Source: Streptomyces uncialis (GTDB taxonomy: Bacteria; Actinomycetota; Actinomycetes; Streptomycetales; Streptomycetaceae). Taken from it: a stretch of DNA of 64,000 nt. The stretch covers positions 3,348,001-3,412,000 of the forward strand of contig NZ_CP109583.1 of the NCBI RefSeq assembly GCF_036250755.1, in the 5' to 3' direction. The position numbers and the translations under genes were made by a program. Under the pieces are notes generated by a model. It was not told where the DNA came from and made no database searches. It saw only the letters and a program-made list of their open reading frames with translations. Shown here in pieces: positions 52,256 through 60,561 of this stretch (positions are counted from its first letter, which is position 1; each line of letters opens with the position of its first letter).

Positions 52256-55015
52256 TCAGAACATGCTCATGAGCGCTTCCGCCACGTCGATCGGGTCGTC
52301 GTCACCGTTCGGGAGCGGCAGTTCGAACCAGACGGTCTTGCCCCGGGGGGTCCGCCGGGAGCCCCACGCGGCGCTCAGCAGACCGACGAGCTGGAGTCCC
52401 CGGCCGCCCTCGTCGGTGGCGCGGGCGCGGCGGCGGCGCGGCTGGACCAGGCCGGCGTCCCAGACCTCGCAGACGAGGGTGCGGTCCAGCAGCAGCCGTA
52501 GCCTGATCTCGCCCTCGCCGTAGCGCAGGGCGTTGGTGACGAGTTCGCTGACGAGCAGTTCGGTGGTGTCGACCAGCGGTTCGAGGTTCCAGGACTGGAG
52601 CTGGGCGCGGGCGTACTCACGGGCGCGGCCGACGCTCTGCGGTTCGCGGGGCAGCGACCAGTCGCCGACGGACTCGGCGGGCAGGCCCTGGACCCGGGCC
52701 ATCAGCAGGGCGATGTCGTCCTCGCCGTGATGGGTGTCGAGCGTGCCGAGGACGTGGTCGCAGACGTCCTCCAGGGGGCGGGCCGGTTCGGTGAGGGCGC
52801 CGAGGAACGCCTGGAGGCCCTCGTCCAGCGGCTGGTCGCGGGATTCGACGAGGCCGTCGGTGTAGAGGGCGAGCAGCGCGCCCTCGGGGAGTTCGACCTC
52901 GACCTCCTCGAAGGGCTCCCCGCCGACACCGAGCGGCATCCCGGGCGGTACGTCGAGCATCAGGGCCGTCTCGTCGGGCTCCACGATCACGGGCGGCAGA
53001 TGTCCCGCGTTGGCGAAGGTGCAGCGGCGGGTGACGGAGTCGTAGACGGCGTAGACGCAGGTGGCGAGGTACACCTCGGACAGGTCGGCGTCCCGGGCCT
53101 GGCGAGCTGCGACGCGCGTAGCCTGCTGCACGCCGCCGGGGGTGCCGAGGCCGCGCGCGATCTCGTCCAGGGCGGACAGCACCTCGGCCGGTTCGAGGTC
53201 GAGCAGGGCGAGGGTGCGTACGGCGGTGCGCAGTTCGCCCATGGCGACGGCGGCGCGCAGCCCGCGTCCCATGACGTCGCCGACGACGAGCGCGGTGCGG
53301 TGACCGGGGAGTTCGATGACGTCGAACCAGTCGCCGCCGACCTCGGTGGCCGTGTTGCCGGGAAGGTAGCGGCAGGCGATGTCGAGTCCGGCGGCCACCG
53401 GGTTGTCCGGGGGCAGCAGGGAGCGCTGGAGGATGAGCGCGCGCTGGTGCTCGCGCCGGTAGAGGCGCGCGTTGTCCATGGACACGGCGGTCCGCGCGGC
53501 GAGTTCACCGGCGAGGGCGCGGTCGCGCTCGTTGAACGGTTCGCTGCCCTTGGTCCGGGTGAACTGGACGAGTCCGATGACCGTGTCATGGGCGACCATC
53601 GGCACGGCGAGCGTCGAGCGGACGAGGCCGCCGGGCTCCCCGGGGATGTTGCGGGGGCGCCCGGAGCGCAGCGCTTCGGCGAACGGGGAGGCGAAGCCGT
53701 AGTGGTGCATCGCGCCGACCTTGACGGGCGCGGCGGAGCCGTCGCTGAAGGGTGCGTCGGCGACGGCGCTGGCGTAGGCGACCCGGCGCAGTTCGCCGCT
53801 GCCGCCGCCGCTGCCGGTGTCGGGGACGCTCCACTGGCCGGGCGGGGTGTCGTCGCCGTCGAGGAGTCCCTGGTAGAGGTCGACGGCGGCGAGGTCGCAG
53901 AAGCCGGGGACGGTGACGTCGAGGAGTTCGCGGGCGGTGGCCTCGATGTCGAGGGAGTTCCCGATCCGGGAACCGGCCTCGTTGAGGAGGGCGAGGTTGC
54001 GGCGGGCGTGCGCGGCCTCGCGGGCGGCGGCGTGCCTACGGGTGACGTCGGTGCCGAGTCCGGCGACCCCGATGGGGCGTCCGGCGCCGCTGTGGACGCG
54101 GTAGAGGTTGATGGACCAGTGGCGGCGGTCGCCGGAGCCGGGCGCGGGGCCGACGATCTGCATGTCGGTGACGGCGTCCCCGGTCTGGAGGACGCGGCGC
54201 AGCGCGGCGGCCATCCGGTCGGCCTCCTGGCGCGGCAGGTAGTCGTGGACGGTACGGCCCCGGTGCTCATCGGTACTGCCGCCGAAGACGGCCGCGAACT
54301 GCCGGTTGGCGTGCTGTACCCGCAGATCGGTACCGAACAGCGCGAAACCGAAGGGCGATTGACCGAAAATCGCCTGTGAGGCGGCGATATCGGTCTCGAT
54401 CCGGCGCAGGGCCTGGACATCCACGACGATGCAGACGGCCGCGCGTTCGCCCTTCGCGTTCTCCGTGGGCATGACGTACAACTCGGCGACGCCGACGCTG
54501 CCGGGGGCCACGTAGTCCCCGGTGAAGCCGCTGGAGCCGCTGGGACCGGTGGCGCGGGGGGGCCTGGGTCCGGTGGGGCCGGGCCTGGGTCCGGTGGGAC
54601 CGTTGGGTCCGGGCCTGCCTGACGGTGCGCCGGTGGCGCCCGGGACCGGCAGGGCGGGCGGGGCTGCGGGGGACGCTTCGGGGGGCATCCGGAACGGCAC
54701 CGAACCGGTCCATTCCCGGCCGTCGAGGATCTGCTTCATGGTCCGCCGGCCGCGCTCGCGCAGCTCGGCGGGGACGAACGCGTCGATGGGGTCCATGCCC
54801 ACGGCGTGCGCCGCGGCGATCCCGAAGAGCTGTTCGGCGCGGGTGCTCCACTGCTCGATCAGCCCGTCGGGTCCGATCGAGAAGGAGGCCACCTTGATGT
54901 AGTCGTAGAGCGAACCGGGCGGACTGATCTGCCAGATCACGTCACCTCGCGTTCCCTCCATCGCGTCCTCCGACGAATGACCGGGCACAGTGGCCTGCGC
55001 TGGTATCTCGCTCAC
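52256..55015 (-). CDS. PAS-PAS-GAF-SpoIIE phosphatase-HATPase sensor protein
   Basis: This 919-residue cytoplasmic multidomain regulator has a first PAS domain at about 35-110, and a Pro/Gly-rich linker (about 122-165, with collagen-like TGPRPGPTGPRPPRATGPSG) followed by a strand resuming the domain. A second PAS domain lies at about 205-325 (FGQSPFGFALFGTDLRVQHA) and a GAF domain at about 335-530. The PP2C/SpoIIE phosphatase (about 545-770, with GGDWFDVIELPGHRTALVVG and FANAGHLPPVIV) precedes a C-terminal SpoIIAB-like ATPase (ELLVSELVTNALRYG and DEGGRGLQLV). Such proteins dephosphorylate anti-anti-sigma factors. The GTG at 55015 has GGAGGGG upstream. The gene for a stand-alone HATPase lies next to it. 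Confidence 0.93.
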   Translation of the reverse strand: MSEIPAQATVPGHSSEDAMEGTRGDVIWQISPPGSLYDYIKVASFSIGPDGLIEQWSTRAEQLFGIAAAHAVGMDPIDAFVPAELRERGRRTMKQILDGREWTGSVPFRMPPEASPAAPPALPVPGATGAPSGRPGPNGPTGPRPGPTGPRPPRATGPSGSSGFTGDYVAPGSVGVAELYVMPTENAKGERAAVCIVVDVQALRRIETDIAASQAIFGQSPFGFALFGTDLRVQHANRQFAAVFGGSTDEHRGRTVHDYLPRQEADRMAAALRRVLQTGDAVTDMQIVGPAPGSGDRRHWSINLYRVHSGAGRPIGVAGLGTDVTRRHAAAREAAHARRNLALLNEAGSRIGNSLDIEATARELLDVTVPGFCDLAAVDLYQGLLDGDDTPPGQWSVPDTGSGGGSGELRRVAYASAVADAPFSDGSAAPVKVGAMHHYGFASPFAEALRSGRPRNIPGEPGGLVRSTLAVPMVAHDTVIGLVQFTRTKGSEPFNERDRALAGELAARTAVSMDNARLYRREHQRALILQRSLLPPDNPVAAGLDIACRYLPGNTATEVGGDWFDVIELPGHRTALVVGDVMGRGLRAAVAMGELRTAVRTLALLDLEPAEVLSALDEIARGLGTPGGVQQATRVAARQARDADLSEVYLATCVYAVYDSVTRRCTFANAGHLPPVIVEPDETALMLDVPPGMPLGVGGEPFEEVEVELPEGALLALYTDGLVESRDQPLDEGLQAFLGALTEPARPLEDVCDHVLGTLDTHHGEDDIALLMARVQGLPAESVGDWSLPREPQSVGRAREYARAQLQSWNLEPLVDTTELLVSELVTNALRYGEGEIRLRLLLDRTLVCEVWDAGLVQPRRRRARATDEGGRGLQLVGLLSAAWGSRRTPRGKTVWFELPLPNGDDDPIDVAEALMSMF

Positions 55016-55176
55016 GCGAACCGTCCCCTCCAGCTCACCGCGTCCGGTACCGGTCACCGGTGGCGGCTGCCCGCAGTATCCAGCACTACGGCCCCGCAGA
55101 ACACGGTGTTCACGATCACAGCTCGGTCCCGACAGTTTTCGGCCCGGTCAGGACCGACCGGCACCCTCTCTCCCTT

Positions 55177-55587
55177 CTAACCCGGGAGGGCCAGCTCGAA
55201 CCACACCGTCTTCCCCGAGCTGCCGGGGCGTGTGCCCCATCGGCTGGATGTGGAGGCGACCAGTCCGAGCCCCCGTCCGCCCTCGTCGTCGACGTCGGCC
55301 TGATGGCCGGGGGGCGGTTTCGGCAGGGCGGCGGGGAGCGGGTCGGAGACCTCGACCAGCAGGGCACCGGAGGGGTGGGAGGGGCGTACGAGGCTTACGC
55401 GGATGGGGCCGGAGGCGTATCGCAGGGAGTTGGTCACCAGCTCGCTGACGAGCAGGACGGCGAGGTCGCCCAGGGGTGCGAGGTCCCACGCGCGGAGCTG
55501 TCGGCGCACCCGCGTGCGGGCGTCCCGTACGGCACCGGGGTCCGCCGGGAAGCTCCACTCGACCCGGTCGGCTTTGGTGTCCAGCAC
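55177..55587 (-). CDS. SpoIIAB-like ATP-binding regulator (anti-sigma type)
   Basis: This 136-residue single-domain HATPase_c_2 protein has the N-box ELVTNSLRYA (about 49-58) and the G-boxes DEGGRGLGLV (about 101-110) and GKTVWFEL near the end. This family includes serine kinases that bind sigma factors or anti-anti-sigma partners, and dozens exist in each Streptomyces genome. The start is a GTG with GGGAAG upstream at a long spacing. Its sequence resembles the C-terminal ATPase of the adjacent multi-sensor phosphatase (both have GKTVWFEL), so a local duplication is possible. The two are on the same strand, separated by 160 bases. Confidence 0.88.
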   Translation of the reverse strand: MLDTKADRVEWSFPADPGAVRDARTRVRRQLRAWDLAPLGDLAVLLVSELVTNSLRYASGPIRVSLVRPSHPSGALLVEVSDPLPAALPKPPPGHQADVDDEGGRGLGLVASTSSRWGTRPGSSGKTVWFELALPG

Positions 55588-55850
55588 GCCGCATCACTTC
55601 CCTGGTCCCCTGCGGGGCCGTCCGGAACAAAGGGTTCAAAGGGCACATACCCGGTATACGACCTGACCTATCCCGTCGAGGGCGCACAGAAGGAGAAAGA
55701 GCGCGCACGGCGCACACGCGGGGCGCACAGAGTGATGACACGCACCCTCAAGGCGCCGTGAACCAGCTCGGCGCCGTGCACCAGCCCGGCGACCTGCCCG
55801 GCGACCTGCTCCGCGCCGGCCCGCGGCCCGCCGTCGATCGACCGACCGAT

Positions 55851-55898
55851 CGACCCGTCAACCGGCCCGTCACCCGGCCCGTCAACCGGCCCGTCGCC
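55851..55898. repeat. 12-bp tandem repeat, four copies
   Basis: Four units related to CGGCCCGTCAAC run from 55851 to 55898 with only one to three differences between them. They lie in the 350-base gap between the HATPase and NUDIX genes, which otherwise holds nothing I can support. The AT-richer part 55590-55740 probably contains the HATPase promoter. Confidence 0.85.
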
Positions 55899-55939
55899 CG
55901 CCCTTTCGGACGGCCCGGGGTCCAGCTCCGGACGCTCCC

Positions 55940-56356
55940 TCACCCACCGGGGGGAACGGGCTGGATACCGCGTGAGCGCAGCACTTCCCGGACCGCGGGG
56001 ACGTCCTGTTCCAGCCAGTCGACGGACCAGGTCTCCGCCGGGCCGAGCCAGCGGACCTCGTCGTGGTCCTCCAGTGGGCGCGGTTCCCCGGTGAGCACCC
56101 GCGCGGTCCACACCTGAAGGACATAGCCGGGTTTGAGGGGCCATTCGCCGGGCACGCGCGCCAGCAGCGCGACATCCACACCGAGTTCCTCGCGGAGTTC
56201 ACGGACGAGGGCGTCGGTGGGCGACTCGCCCCGCTCGACCTTGCCGCCCGGCAGTTCCCACCGTCCGGCCAACTCGGCGGGAGCGCTGCGCCGGGCCGCC
56301 AGCAACCGCTCACCGTCGTACAGGGCCCCCGCGACCACCACCACGCGCTCACTCAT
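55940..56356 (-). CDS. NUDIX hydrolase (MutT-like)
   Basis: This 138-residue hydrolase cleaves nucleoside diphosphates linked to another group. The Nudix box reads GGKVERGESPTDALVRELRE and continues ELGV (about 36-59), with all catalytic Glu residues present. The start VVVVAGALYDGERLLAARRS and the length suggest a MutT/8-oxo-dGTPase or CTP-pyrophosphohydrolase-like enzyme that sanitises nucleotides, though the substrate is uncertain. The gene looks leaderless: no ribosome site, and TAGGGT seven bases before the ATG. Confidence 0.9.
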   Translation of the reverse strand: MSERVVVVAGALYDGERLLAARRSAPAELAGRWELPGGKVERGESPTDALVRELREELGVDVALLARVPGEWPLKPGYVLQVWTARVLTGEPRPLEDHDEVRWLGPAETWSVDWLEQDVPAVREVLRSRGIQPVPPGG

Positions 56357-56363
56357 ACCGGCG

Positions 56364-56369
56364 ACCCTA
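56364..56369 (-). promoter_or_regulatory. Probable -10 element of the NUDIX gene (leaderless)
   Basis: Read on the minus strand, TAGGGT lies 7 bases before the ATG at 56356. There is no ribosome site between them. Confidence 0.4.
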
Positions 56370-56450
56370 CGCGGGCGTCCGCCGGGAACGCGGCGCGGCC
56401 GGGACGCACCCGCGCGGTGCGTCCGGCGAGGCTCAGGCCAGGGCCGATGC

Positions 56451-56642
56451 CTACGGGAGCACCGGGCCGCCGTTCGGCGGGACGCGCTCGACCCAGTACA
56501 TCTGCTGAGGACCGCCCGCGGCGAGGGAGTCGGCGGCTTTCTGGGCCTCCGCGCGGGTGGCGTAGCGCCCCACCCGATAGCGGTTGCCGTTGCCGTCCTC
56601 GCGTATCACGACCCAGGGCGAGGTGGCCGTACCTTCGGTCAT
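56451..56642 (-). CDS. SPOR-like mini-protein
   Basis: This 63-residue soluble protein has the pattern PWVVIREDGNGNRYRVGRYA followed by TRAEAQKAADSLA and ends QMYWVERVPPNGGPVLP. It resembles a single SPOR domain (beta strand, helix with the RxEAQxAAD pattern, beta strand), but without the export signal or membrane helix that SPOR proteins of cell division normally have. It may therefore be a cytoplasmic relative of the fold. The ATG has GGGAAGGGG upstream. Such short SPOR-like proteins are common in actinobacteria and have no known role. Confidence 0.78.
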   Translation of the reverse strand: MTEGTATSPWVVIREDGNGNRYRVGRYATRAEAQKAADSLAAGGPQQMYWVERVPPNGGPVLP

Positions 56643-56783
56643 CGTGCCCCTTCCCGTCCCGTACGCGGCCCGCTCCGTGCTCCGTTCACCAAGGAAACCG
56701 CAATCTGCATATGCCTGAGCCTACGCCCGACCTTCACACAGCGGATACGAGTTTTTACGAAGAGGTACGCAACCAGCCAACGC

Positions 56784-56817
56784 CAAGGGGGCGTGCGCGA
56801 ACCCGTGCGCCCCCTTG
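56784..56817 (-). terminator. Hairpin downstream of the gntR gene
   Basis: A perfect 10-bp stem (56784-56793 with 56808-56817) has a 14-base loop and lies about 295 bases after the gntR stop codon and 140 bases before the SPOR-like start. It may end long gntR transcripts. The rest of the 56643-57111 gap contains the promoter of the SPOR-like gene and nothing else I can support. Confidence 0.45.
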
Positions 56818-57111
56818 TGGGCGTTCCACCGCCGTGGGCAAGCGCCGGGCGCCACCCGCAGATTCCTTCCGCTGCGTACGTCAGCACAAAATCCCCCATC
56901 ACCCACACCCCGCCGACGCACCCGCCCCCACCGATCACCACGCGTTCCGGCCCCGGAGAAAGGCCGGAACCCGCCCCCGGCGCGGAGCCGCCCCGGGTCG
57001 CGCGGGGCCCGGCAGCGGGCAGGTATGGGGGGCTTCAGGGTGTCTCTGCGGCCCACCCCACCGCACCGGCAGGCCGTCCACCCTCACAGGCGGGCGACCG
57101 GCGGTCCGGCC

Positions 57112-57864
57112 CTACCGCACGGGCAAGTGGTACGAGACCTGGTAGCGGTCCGCCGGGACCACGATGTCCGCCGTCTCCACGGCGAGGCCGGACGCGAAGA
57201 ACGTGCGGCGGATGACAATCACCGCGTGTCCGGGCACCCCACCGAGCGCGAGGAGCTCCTCGGCCACCCCGGGCCGGGCACCGACCTCCTCCGTGACGTT
57301 GTCCACGACCACGTCGATCGCGGCCATCCGCGCCACGACGCCCATCCCTCTCAGCGGCCCCTCCTCGGGCAGCATCACCGGGGTCCGCCCGGTGAGGGCC
57401 AGGGGCTCCCAGGAGGTGGACAGCATCATGGCCTCGCCCGCGTCCCGGTAGACGTACTGGGTACGCATCACCCGCTCACCGGGCTTGATCCCGAGCCGGT
57501 CGGCGGTCTCGCGCCCCGCCTCGGTCTGCTCGCTGCGGGATTCCCAGGTGCCCCGCGCGGAGCCGTCCGCCTGCTCCTGACGGAACGGGGTGGCCCCGTC
57601 GGCCGGGCGGTACCCGGAGCGGGCGATCCGGCGCGGCTCGGACCGCTCCCGCACATACGTCCCCGAACCGGACCGGCCCTCCACCAGGCCCTCGGCCATG
57701 AGGACCTTGCGCGCCTCCAGGGCCACGGTGTCCGAGACCCCGTACTCCTCGCGGATACGGGCCTGGGACGGGAGCCGGGTGTGCGGCGGCAGGGAACCGT
57801 CGACGATCTTCCTGCGCAGATCACCCGCGACCCGCAGATACGCCGGCTGCTCCCCGAAAGTCAC
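57112..57864 (-). CDS. GntR-family transcriptional regulator (HutC/UTRA type)
   Basis: This 250-residue regulator has an N-terminal winged helix (about 5-70, YLRVAGDLRRKIVDGSLPPH, LPSQARIREEYGVSDTVALE and VEGRSGSGTYV) and a C-terminal UTRA ligand domain (about 90-245). The GTG start at 57864 has GGGAG upstream. Its promoter region is rich in dyads: a palindrome at 57941-57955 and two tandem palindromes at 57966-58000, which are candidate sites for the regulator itself. No neighbouring catabolic operon suggests an inducer. Related UTRA regulators control either sugar or antibiotic-related genes, or transfer functions of integrative elements. Confidence 0.91.
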   Translation of the reverse strand: MTFGEQPAYLRVAGDLRRKIVDGSLPPHTRLPSQARIREEYGVSDTVALEARKVLMAEGLVEGRSGSGTYVRERSEPRRIARSGYRPADGATPFRQEQADGSARGTWESRSEQTEAGRETADRLGIKPGERVMRTQYVYRDAGEAMMLSTSWEPLALTGRTPVMLPEEGPLRGMGVVARMAAIDVVVDNVTEEVGARPGVAEELLALGGVPGHAVIVIRRTFFASGLAVETADIVVPADRYQVSYHLPVR

Positions 57865-57940
57865 TGGCCACTCCCATCAGATCGACAGACAGCAACAGCG
57901 TCGCAACCGTATGTCGCCATCCGCAAGCAGAGGCCAGAGA

Positions 57941-57955
57941 ATCACTCGAAGTGAT
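57941..57955. promoter_or_regulatory. Palindrome upstream of gntR
   Basis: ATCACT-CGA-AGTGAT is a perfect dyad lying 77 bases before the gntR start codon, in the likely promoter region. It is a candidate operator or part of the promoter. Confidence 0.5.
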
Positions 57956-57965
57956 GACTTGCCTT

Positions 57966-58000
57966 TACGCAGGGCGTATCCGTGGGTTACGCACGGCGTA
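57966..58000. promoter_or_regulatory. Two tandem 13-bp palindromes upstream of gntR
   Basis: TACGCAGGGCGTA (57966-57978) and TACGCACGGCGTA (57988-58000) each consist of TACGC and GCGTA arms around three bases. They lie within direct repeats TTACGCAxGGCGTATC whose centres are 22 bp apart, two helical turns. This is the geometry of a cooperative dimer-binding operator, most simply for the adjacent GntR protein. Confidence 0.65.
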
Positions 58001-58070
58001 TCGCCGCACCCGCCCCCCCTGGCCGACCCGGCCTGAACGCCACGCCTGACCGGCCGCACCGCACACCACC

Positions 58071-58145
58071 GCACCGCACCGCACCGCACCGCACCGCACC
58101 GCACCGCACCGCACCGCACCGCACCGCACCGCACCGCACCGCACC
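58071..58145. repeat. Pentanucleotide array (GCACC)15
   Basis: Fifteen uninterrupted copies of GCACC run from 58071 to 58145, with imperfect copies just before. They lie between the gntR promoter region and the 3' end of the DUF4190 gene. A frame reading RCGAV repeats through this on the minus strand is a by-product and not a gene. Such arrays change length easily. Confidence 0.95.
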
Positions 58146-58230
58146 GGCGAACCGTCCCCCGCCCGACGGCCTCACCGAGCGCCCAACAAACCGCCGCCCC
58201 GTCGGACAGCGCCGTCGGACTGGCACTCCG

Positions 58231-59616
58231 TCAGACCGCCGCTCCGGAGCCGGAAGAGTCCCCCGAACCACCCGTGGCACCCGCACCCGGTTCCTCGGTG
58301 TCCGACAGATCCGGCGGCGGTGTCGTGGTGAGCCCGAGCGACGCCCGGGAAGGTACCGCGCGCTCGTCCTCGATCAGGTTCATGGCCTCGTCGTAGTGGA
58401 TGTAGAAGGTGTCGGAGTCCTTCGCCCGCGCGGCGCCGTCCCACTCGCCGCGCGCCTTGTCCAGATCCTTGACCAGGGCGGCGACGACGCCGGAGTTCTT
58501 CTCCGGCCAGTCGTGGTCGCGCAGCCGGCCGGCCTGCTTCTCCAGTGCGTCCGACACCTCCGTGGCCCACTTCTTGTGACCCGGCAGGTCGTCCTCGACG
58601 TACGTCTCCTCGGGCACCGCCTCCAGCGCTTCCTCCAGGTAGCCGGCCGCTTCGAGGTAGACGAACTGGTCGGCGTCCTGCATGGCGGGGTCGTCGCGCA
58701 GTGTCCCGGTCAGCCGGTTCTTGCCGTCGGAGCTGCCGAACATGCAGGTGACCTCGCGGTCGCCCAGCTTCCAGCTCTCCGGGGTGGGGGTGAAGTAGTA
58801 GATGTCGACGTTCTGCGGGAGCGCCCAGCTGTCCATCACATAGTCAGCGCGCAGCCGGTAGCACTCCTCGTCGGCCTCGGTCGCGATCGGGTCGTCGCCC
58901 GGGTAGGGGGCGCTCTTGCCACCGCTCACCAGGTAGTTGCCGTACGCCTCACCGTCGTGCTCCTTCGCGCACGGCACCTTGGTCACGTCGTAGGTGAGCC
59001 CTTCGAGACCGCCGTCCGGGGTGACGAAGCACTCGCCCTTGCCGACGGAGAAGGCGTTGTACGACGCCTCGCGCATCCCTTCCCGGAAGCCCTCGGCGAA
59101 GTCGCTCCAGGCACCGCTGACCAGCATCAGCAGGTGCAGCACGAGGCCGAGCGTCGACAGGACGATCCCGGAGACGGCCAGGCCCTTGCCACGCCGACCG
59201 GAACGGCGGACGCGCGACAGCGCGACCACGCCGAGGATCAGCCCGACCGCGGGCAGGAAGCACAGGATGCCGAAGACCAGCGCGGCGATCGCCGTACCGT
59301 CGACCGGCGGCCGCACCGGGGGCCCGTACCCGTACCCGGTCCAGTGCGGAGGCGGACCGCCGGGCGCCCCGGGACCACCGGGCCCGTACGGAGCGCCCGG
59401 CATCCCCGGACCACCAGGACCGTACTGGCCGCCCGGGTAACCGGCGGGCGGCTGCTGCGAGTGCTGCGGCTGCCCCGGGTACCCGCCGGGCGCCTGTCCC
59501 TGGCCCGGGTGACCACCCGCCGCCGGAGGCGCGAACGGGTTGTCGCTCTGGGGACCTGGCTGCTGCGCCCATGGCTGCTGCGGGCTGCCCGGTCCGGGCG
59601 GCGGCGGTATGGACAC
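58231..59616 (-). CDS. DUF4190/septum-formation-like membrane protein
   Basis: This 461-residue protein has an N-terminal Pro/Gln/Gly-rich cytoplasmic region (about 1-95, with PGGYPGQPQHSQQPPAGYPG repeats). A DUF4190 segment of two membrane helices follows (about 108-175, IAALVFGILCFLPAVGLILG, then SGRRGKGLAVSGIVLSTLGL). The extracytoplasmic part then has the motif VPCAKEHDGEAYG and paired cysteines, as in the septum-formation family. The C-terminus is acidic and Gly/Ser-rich. The family name does not prove a division role. The GTG at 59616 has AGGAG ten bases upstream. The frame continues far upstream only as a shadow of the serpin relic. Confidence 0.83.
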   Translation of the reverse strand: MSIPPPPGPGSPQQPWAQQPGPQSDNPFAPPAAGGHPGQGQAPGGYPGQPQHSQQPPAGYPGGQYGPGGPGMPGAPYGPGGPGAPGGPPPHWTGYGYGPPVRPPVDGTAIAALVFGILCFLPAVGLILGVVALSRVRRSGRRGKGLAVSGIVLSTLGLVLHLLMLVSGAWSDFAEGFREGMREASYNAFSVGKGECFVTPDGGLEGLTYDVTKVPCAKEHDGEAYGNYLVSGGKSAPYPGDDPIATEADEECYRLRADYVMDSWALPQNVDIYYFTPTPESWKLGDREVTCMFGSSDGKNRLTGTLRDDPAMQDADQFVYLEAAGYLEEALEAVPEETYVEDDLPGHKKWATEVSDALEKQAGRLRDHDWPEKNSGVVAALVKDLDKARGEWDGAARAKDSDTFYIHYDEAMNLIEDERAVPSRASLGLTTTPPPDLSDTEEPGAGATGGSGDSSGSGAAV

Positions 59617-59718
59617 GGGTACGGTGCTCCTGAGGTGAGGGTCTGCGGGGGCGGCCGTGTCGGCGGCGACCCGCCCCGACGGCCCACGCATCGTATGCGG
59701 CGGGGGGACGGGGACGAC

Positions 59719-60505
59719 ATGCGGGCCACGACGGCGACGATCCACGCGGTGAACAGCCTGACCTCGCGCTGGGCGGCGGCTTCCCCCGAACTCGGGGCCG
59801 GAGCACCGCACACCACACCGGCCCCTCCCGCCCAGGGGACCGAAACCGCCCGGACCGCGGCAGCGTCCGCCGAACCAGGAGCCGCAGCGCCCCACACCAC
59901 ACCGGCCTCCCCCGGACCCGGGACGAAATCCCCCCGCACCGCGCTCCCGAGTCCGGCCCGGCCCACGGGAACCGTCCTCTCCGGGGCCTGTGTCTGGCCC
60001 CTGCTCGCGCTGCTCGGCGGCGCGGCGACCGGCCGCGCCCGTACCGAACTCGCCGACGCCACCGGCATACCGCCCGCCGAAGCGGCCACCCGCGCGCGGG
60101 AACTGCTCGGGCTGCTCGGCACGGCCCCGGGGCTGCGCGCGGCCGTCGGACTGTGGACGGTACGGACGCTGGGCCTGCGTGACTCCTGGCTGCGCGGCCT
60201 GCCGGACCACACGCACGGCGTCCTCACCGGCGACCGCGACGTTCGGGCCGCTGGGGTTCCGGGCGGCGGCGGTCACGGCGTTCAGCGGCGTCGCGGGGGG
60301 TGTGCCGCGCACCCGGTACCTGTCCACCGAGGTCCAGGTGGATCTCGACCGGCCCTTCGGCTTTCTGGCCGTGCACCGCGCGACGCGCCTCGTCCTCGCG
60401 GCCGGCTGGGTCGGTGACCCGGAGCCGTTCCACGAGGACGAGGAGGAGTACGGGACGGGGCGTGGTGACGGACGGACGGTCACCGGCCGGTCGGCCGGCC
60501 GGTGA
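59719..60505 (+). pseudogene. Decayed serpin (serine protease inhibitor) gene
   Basis: The first part, in one frame from ATG 59719 to about 60235, encodes a serpin-like N-terminus: TIHAVNSLTSRWAAASP, a Pro/Ala-rich stretch, then GTVLSGACVWPLLALLGGAA and GRARTELADATGIPPAEAAT. The homology then continues only in another frame (about 60236-60505) with a serpin C-terminus: AAAVTAFSGV, then VQVDLDRPFGFLAVHRATRL and LAAGWVGDPEPF. The two parts together give about 260 residues, against roughly 400 for a full serpin, so a frameshift coincides with loss of the central beta-sheet region. The hinge and C-terminal strand survive but the product cannot fold as an inhibitor. The gene is convergent with the subtilisin gene. 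Confidence 0.62.
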
Positions 60506-60506
60506 C
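60479..60506 (+). terminator. Hairpin overlapping the end of the serpin relic
   Basis: A perfect 12-bp stem (60479-60490 with 60495-60506) closed by TCGG spans the stop codon of the serpin relic. It lies 56 bases from the stop codon of the convergent subtilisin gene and may stop transcription from both sides. Confidence 0.7.
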
Positions 60507-60561
60507 GTGGAGCCCGTGTGTCACGCGCCCCGTTCGTTCAGGTGTCCGCCGGACGCGTCCG

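Noticed and set aside
57877..58134. A minus-strand frame encoding RCGAV repeats
   Set aside because: It is the translation of the GCACC array and has no ribosome site or conserved part.
58071..58145. CRISPR-like array
   Set aside because: It is a pure tandem repeat without spacers, and no cas genes are present in the window. The same applies to the repeats at 48418, 55851 and 62445.
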